5,353 nt of DNA from a bacterium. Lineage in GTDB: Bacteria; Cyanobacteriota; Vampirovibrionia; Gastranaerophilales; Gastranaerophilaceae. The stretch spans positions 1-5,353 of the forward strand of contig JAFXYU010000157.1 of NCBI GenBank assembly GCA_017541565.1, read 5' to 3'. The translations under genes were made by a program, and so were the position numbers. Below are positions 5,160-5,353 of the stretch, piece by piece. Positions within the stretch are counted from its first letter, which is position 1. Every line of letters begins with the position of its first letter. The notes under the pieces are model-generated. The model saw nothing but the letters and a program-made list of their open reading frames with translations. It was not told where the DNA came from and searched no databases.

Positions 5160-5353
5160 TTAAATAATAGCCTTAATTCCGAGCCAAATCAACAACAGTC
5201 CGGCAAGAATTTCCAGTACTTTTGAGGGTAAATACCTTGTTTTTCCGCCAAGCCAGAAACCGAGAGCCGAGTTAACAAATGTTACAAAAGCAATTAATAT
5301 TGCGGGTTTTAAAATATGATTTCCCATAAGTGAAAGCGAAATTCCTGCCGAAA
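5160..5353 (-). CDS. mntP: MntP/YtaF-family membrane protein, C-terminal fragment (probable manganese efflux)
   Basis: Only the last 63 residues are inside the window; the start lies beyond base 5353. The visible part reads SAGISLSLMG, a hydrophobic helix (PAILIAFVTFVNSALGFWLG), a basic connector (GKTRYLPSK), then a last helix with EILAGLLLIWLGIKAII and the stop. This lines up with the end of MntP (PF02659), where E. coli has a GVGLAF segment, a helix, a GKKAEILGG turn and a closing helix. MntP exports Mn2+ across the inner membrane. The related sporulation protein YtaF has a similar C-terminus, so the exact subfamily is open. It lies upstream of the acyl-activating gene on the same strand with a 93-base gap containing a separate promoter and no strong terminator hairpin. 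Any yybP-ykoY manganese riboswitch would lie outside the window. Confidence 0.75.
   Translation of the reverse strand, partial: SAGISLSLMGNHILKPAILIAFVTFVNSALGFWLGGKTRYLPSKVLEILAGLLLIWLGIKAII

Noticed and set aside
1..5353. tRNA, rRNA, CRISPR array, insertion sequence or attachment site
   Set aside because: No tRNA-like cloverleaf or T-loop, no regularly spaced repeats, and no transposase or integrase coding sequence was seen on either strand.

Overview
This AT-rich window looks like the chromosome of a Gram-negative-type (two-membrane) bacterium. It encodes a TolC-family outer-membrane protein with a signal peptide, uses strong Shine-Dalgarno sites, and carries compact hairpin/T-run terminators. 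The overall flavour (low GC, TolC-like protein with a Lys/Ala-rich linker, FadD-like ligase) would fit an uncultured gut lineage such as Gastranaerophilales (non-photosynthetic Cyanobacteria/Melainabacteria). That placement is an impression only; no rRNA or other marker gene is present.

Layout: (1) 104-2704, plus strand: an 866-aa secreted protein fusing a periplasmic-binding-protein-like domain (ABC substrate-binding type) to a TolC-type outer-membrane channel. An extended -10 and a perfect palindrome lie upstream and a strong terminator follows. (2) 2773-3325, between converging genes: no conventional gene, but dense signals. There is a near-consensus plus-strand promoter followed by a roughly 235-nt segment whose ends pair over 16-17 bp and which holds a 15-bp hairpin. 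Every non-Watson-Crick pair in these helices is G-U when read on the plus strand, which points to a structured plus-strand RNA. The opposite strand of the same segment has an extended -10, an almost perfect Shine-Dalgarno and a 26-codon ORF for a hydrophobic peptide with a basic tail. Upstream on that strand are two more tiny ORFs (29 and 16 codons) with good Shine-Dalgarno sites, overlapping by one base. (3) 3326-3356: terminator of the next gene. (4) 3381-5066, minus strand: complete acyl-activating enzyme (fatty acyl-CoA/ACP synthetase family) with its own promoter at 5124-5152. (5) 5160-5353, minus strand: C-terminal end of a MntP/YtaF-family membrane protein, cut by the window edge.

The three large genes share no evident pathway. 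The TolC fusion suggests envelope export coupled to ligand sensing, the ligase suggests fatty-acid activation, and the MntP-like protein suggests manganese efflux. The most unusual part is the 2785-3290 interval. It is best described as a structured RNA with an antisense small-peptide gene, an arrangement resembling a type I toxin-antitoxin locus, although neither partner could be assigned to a known family by eye.
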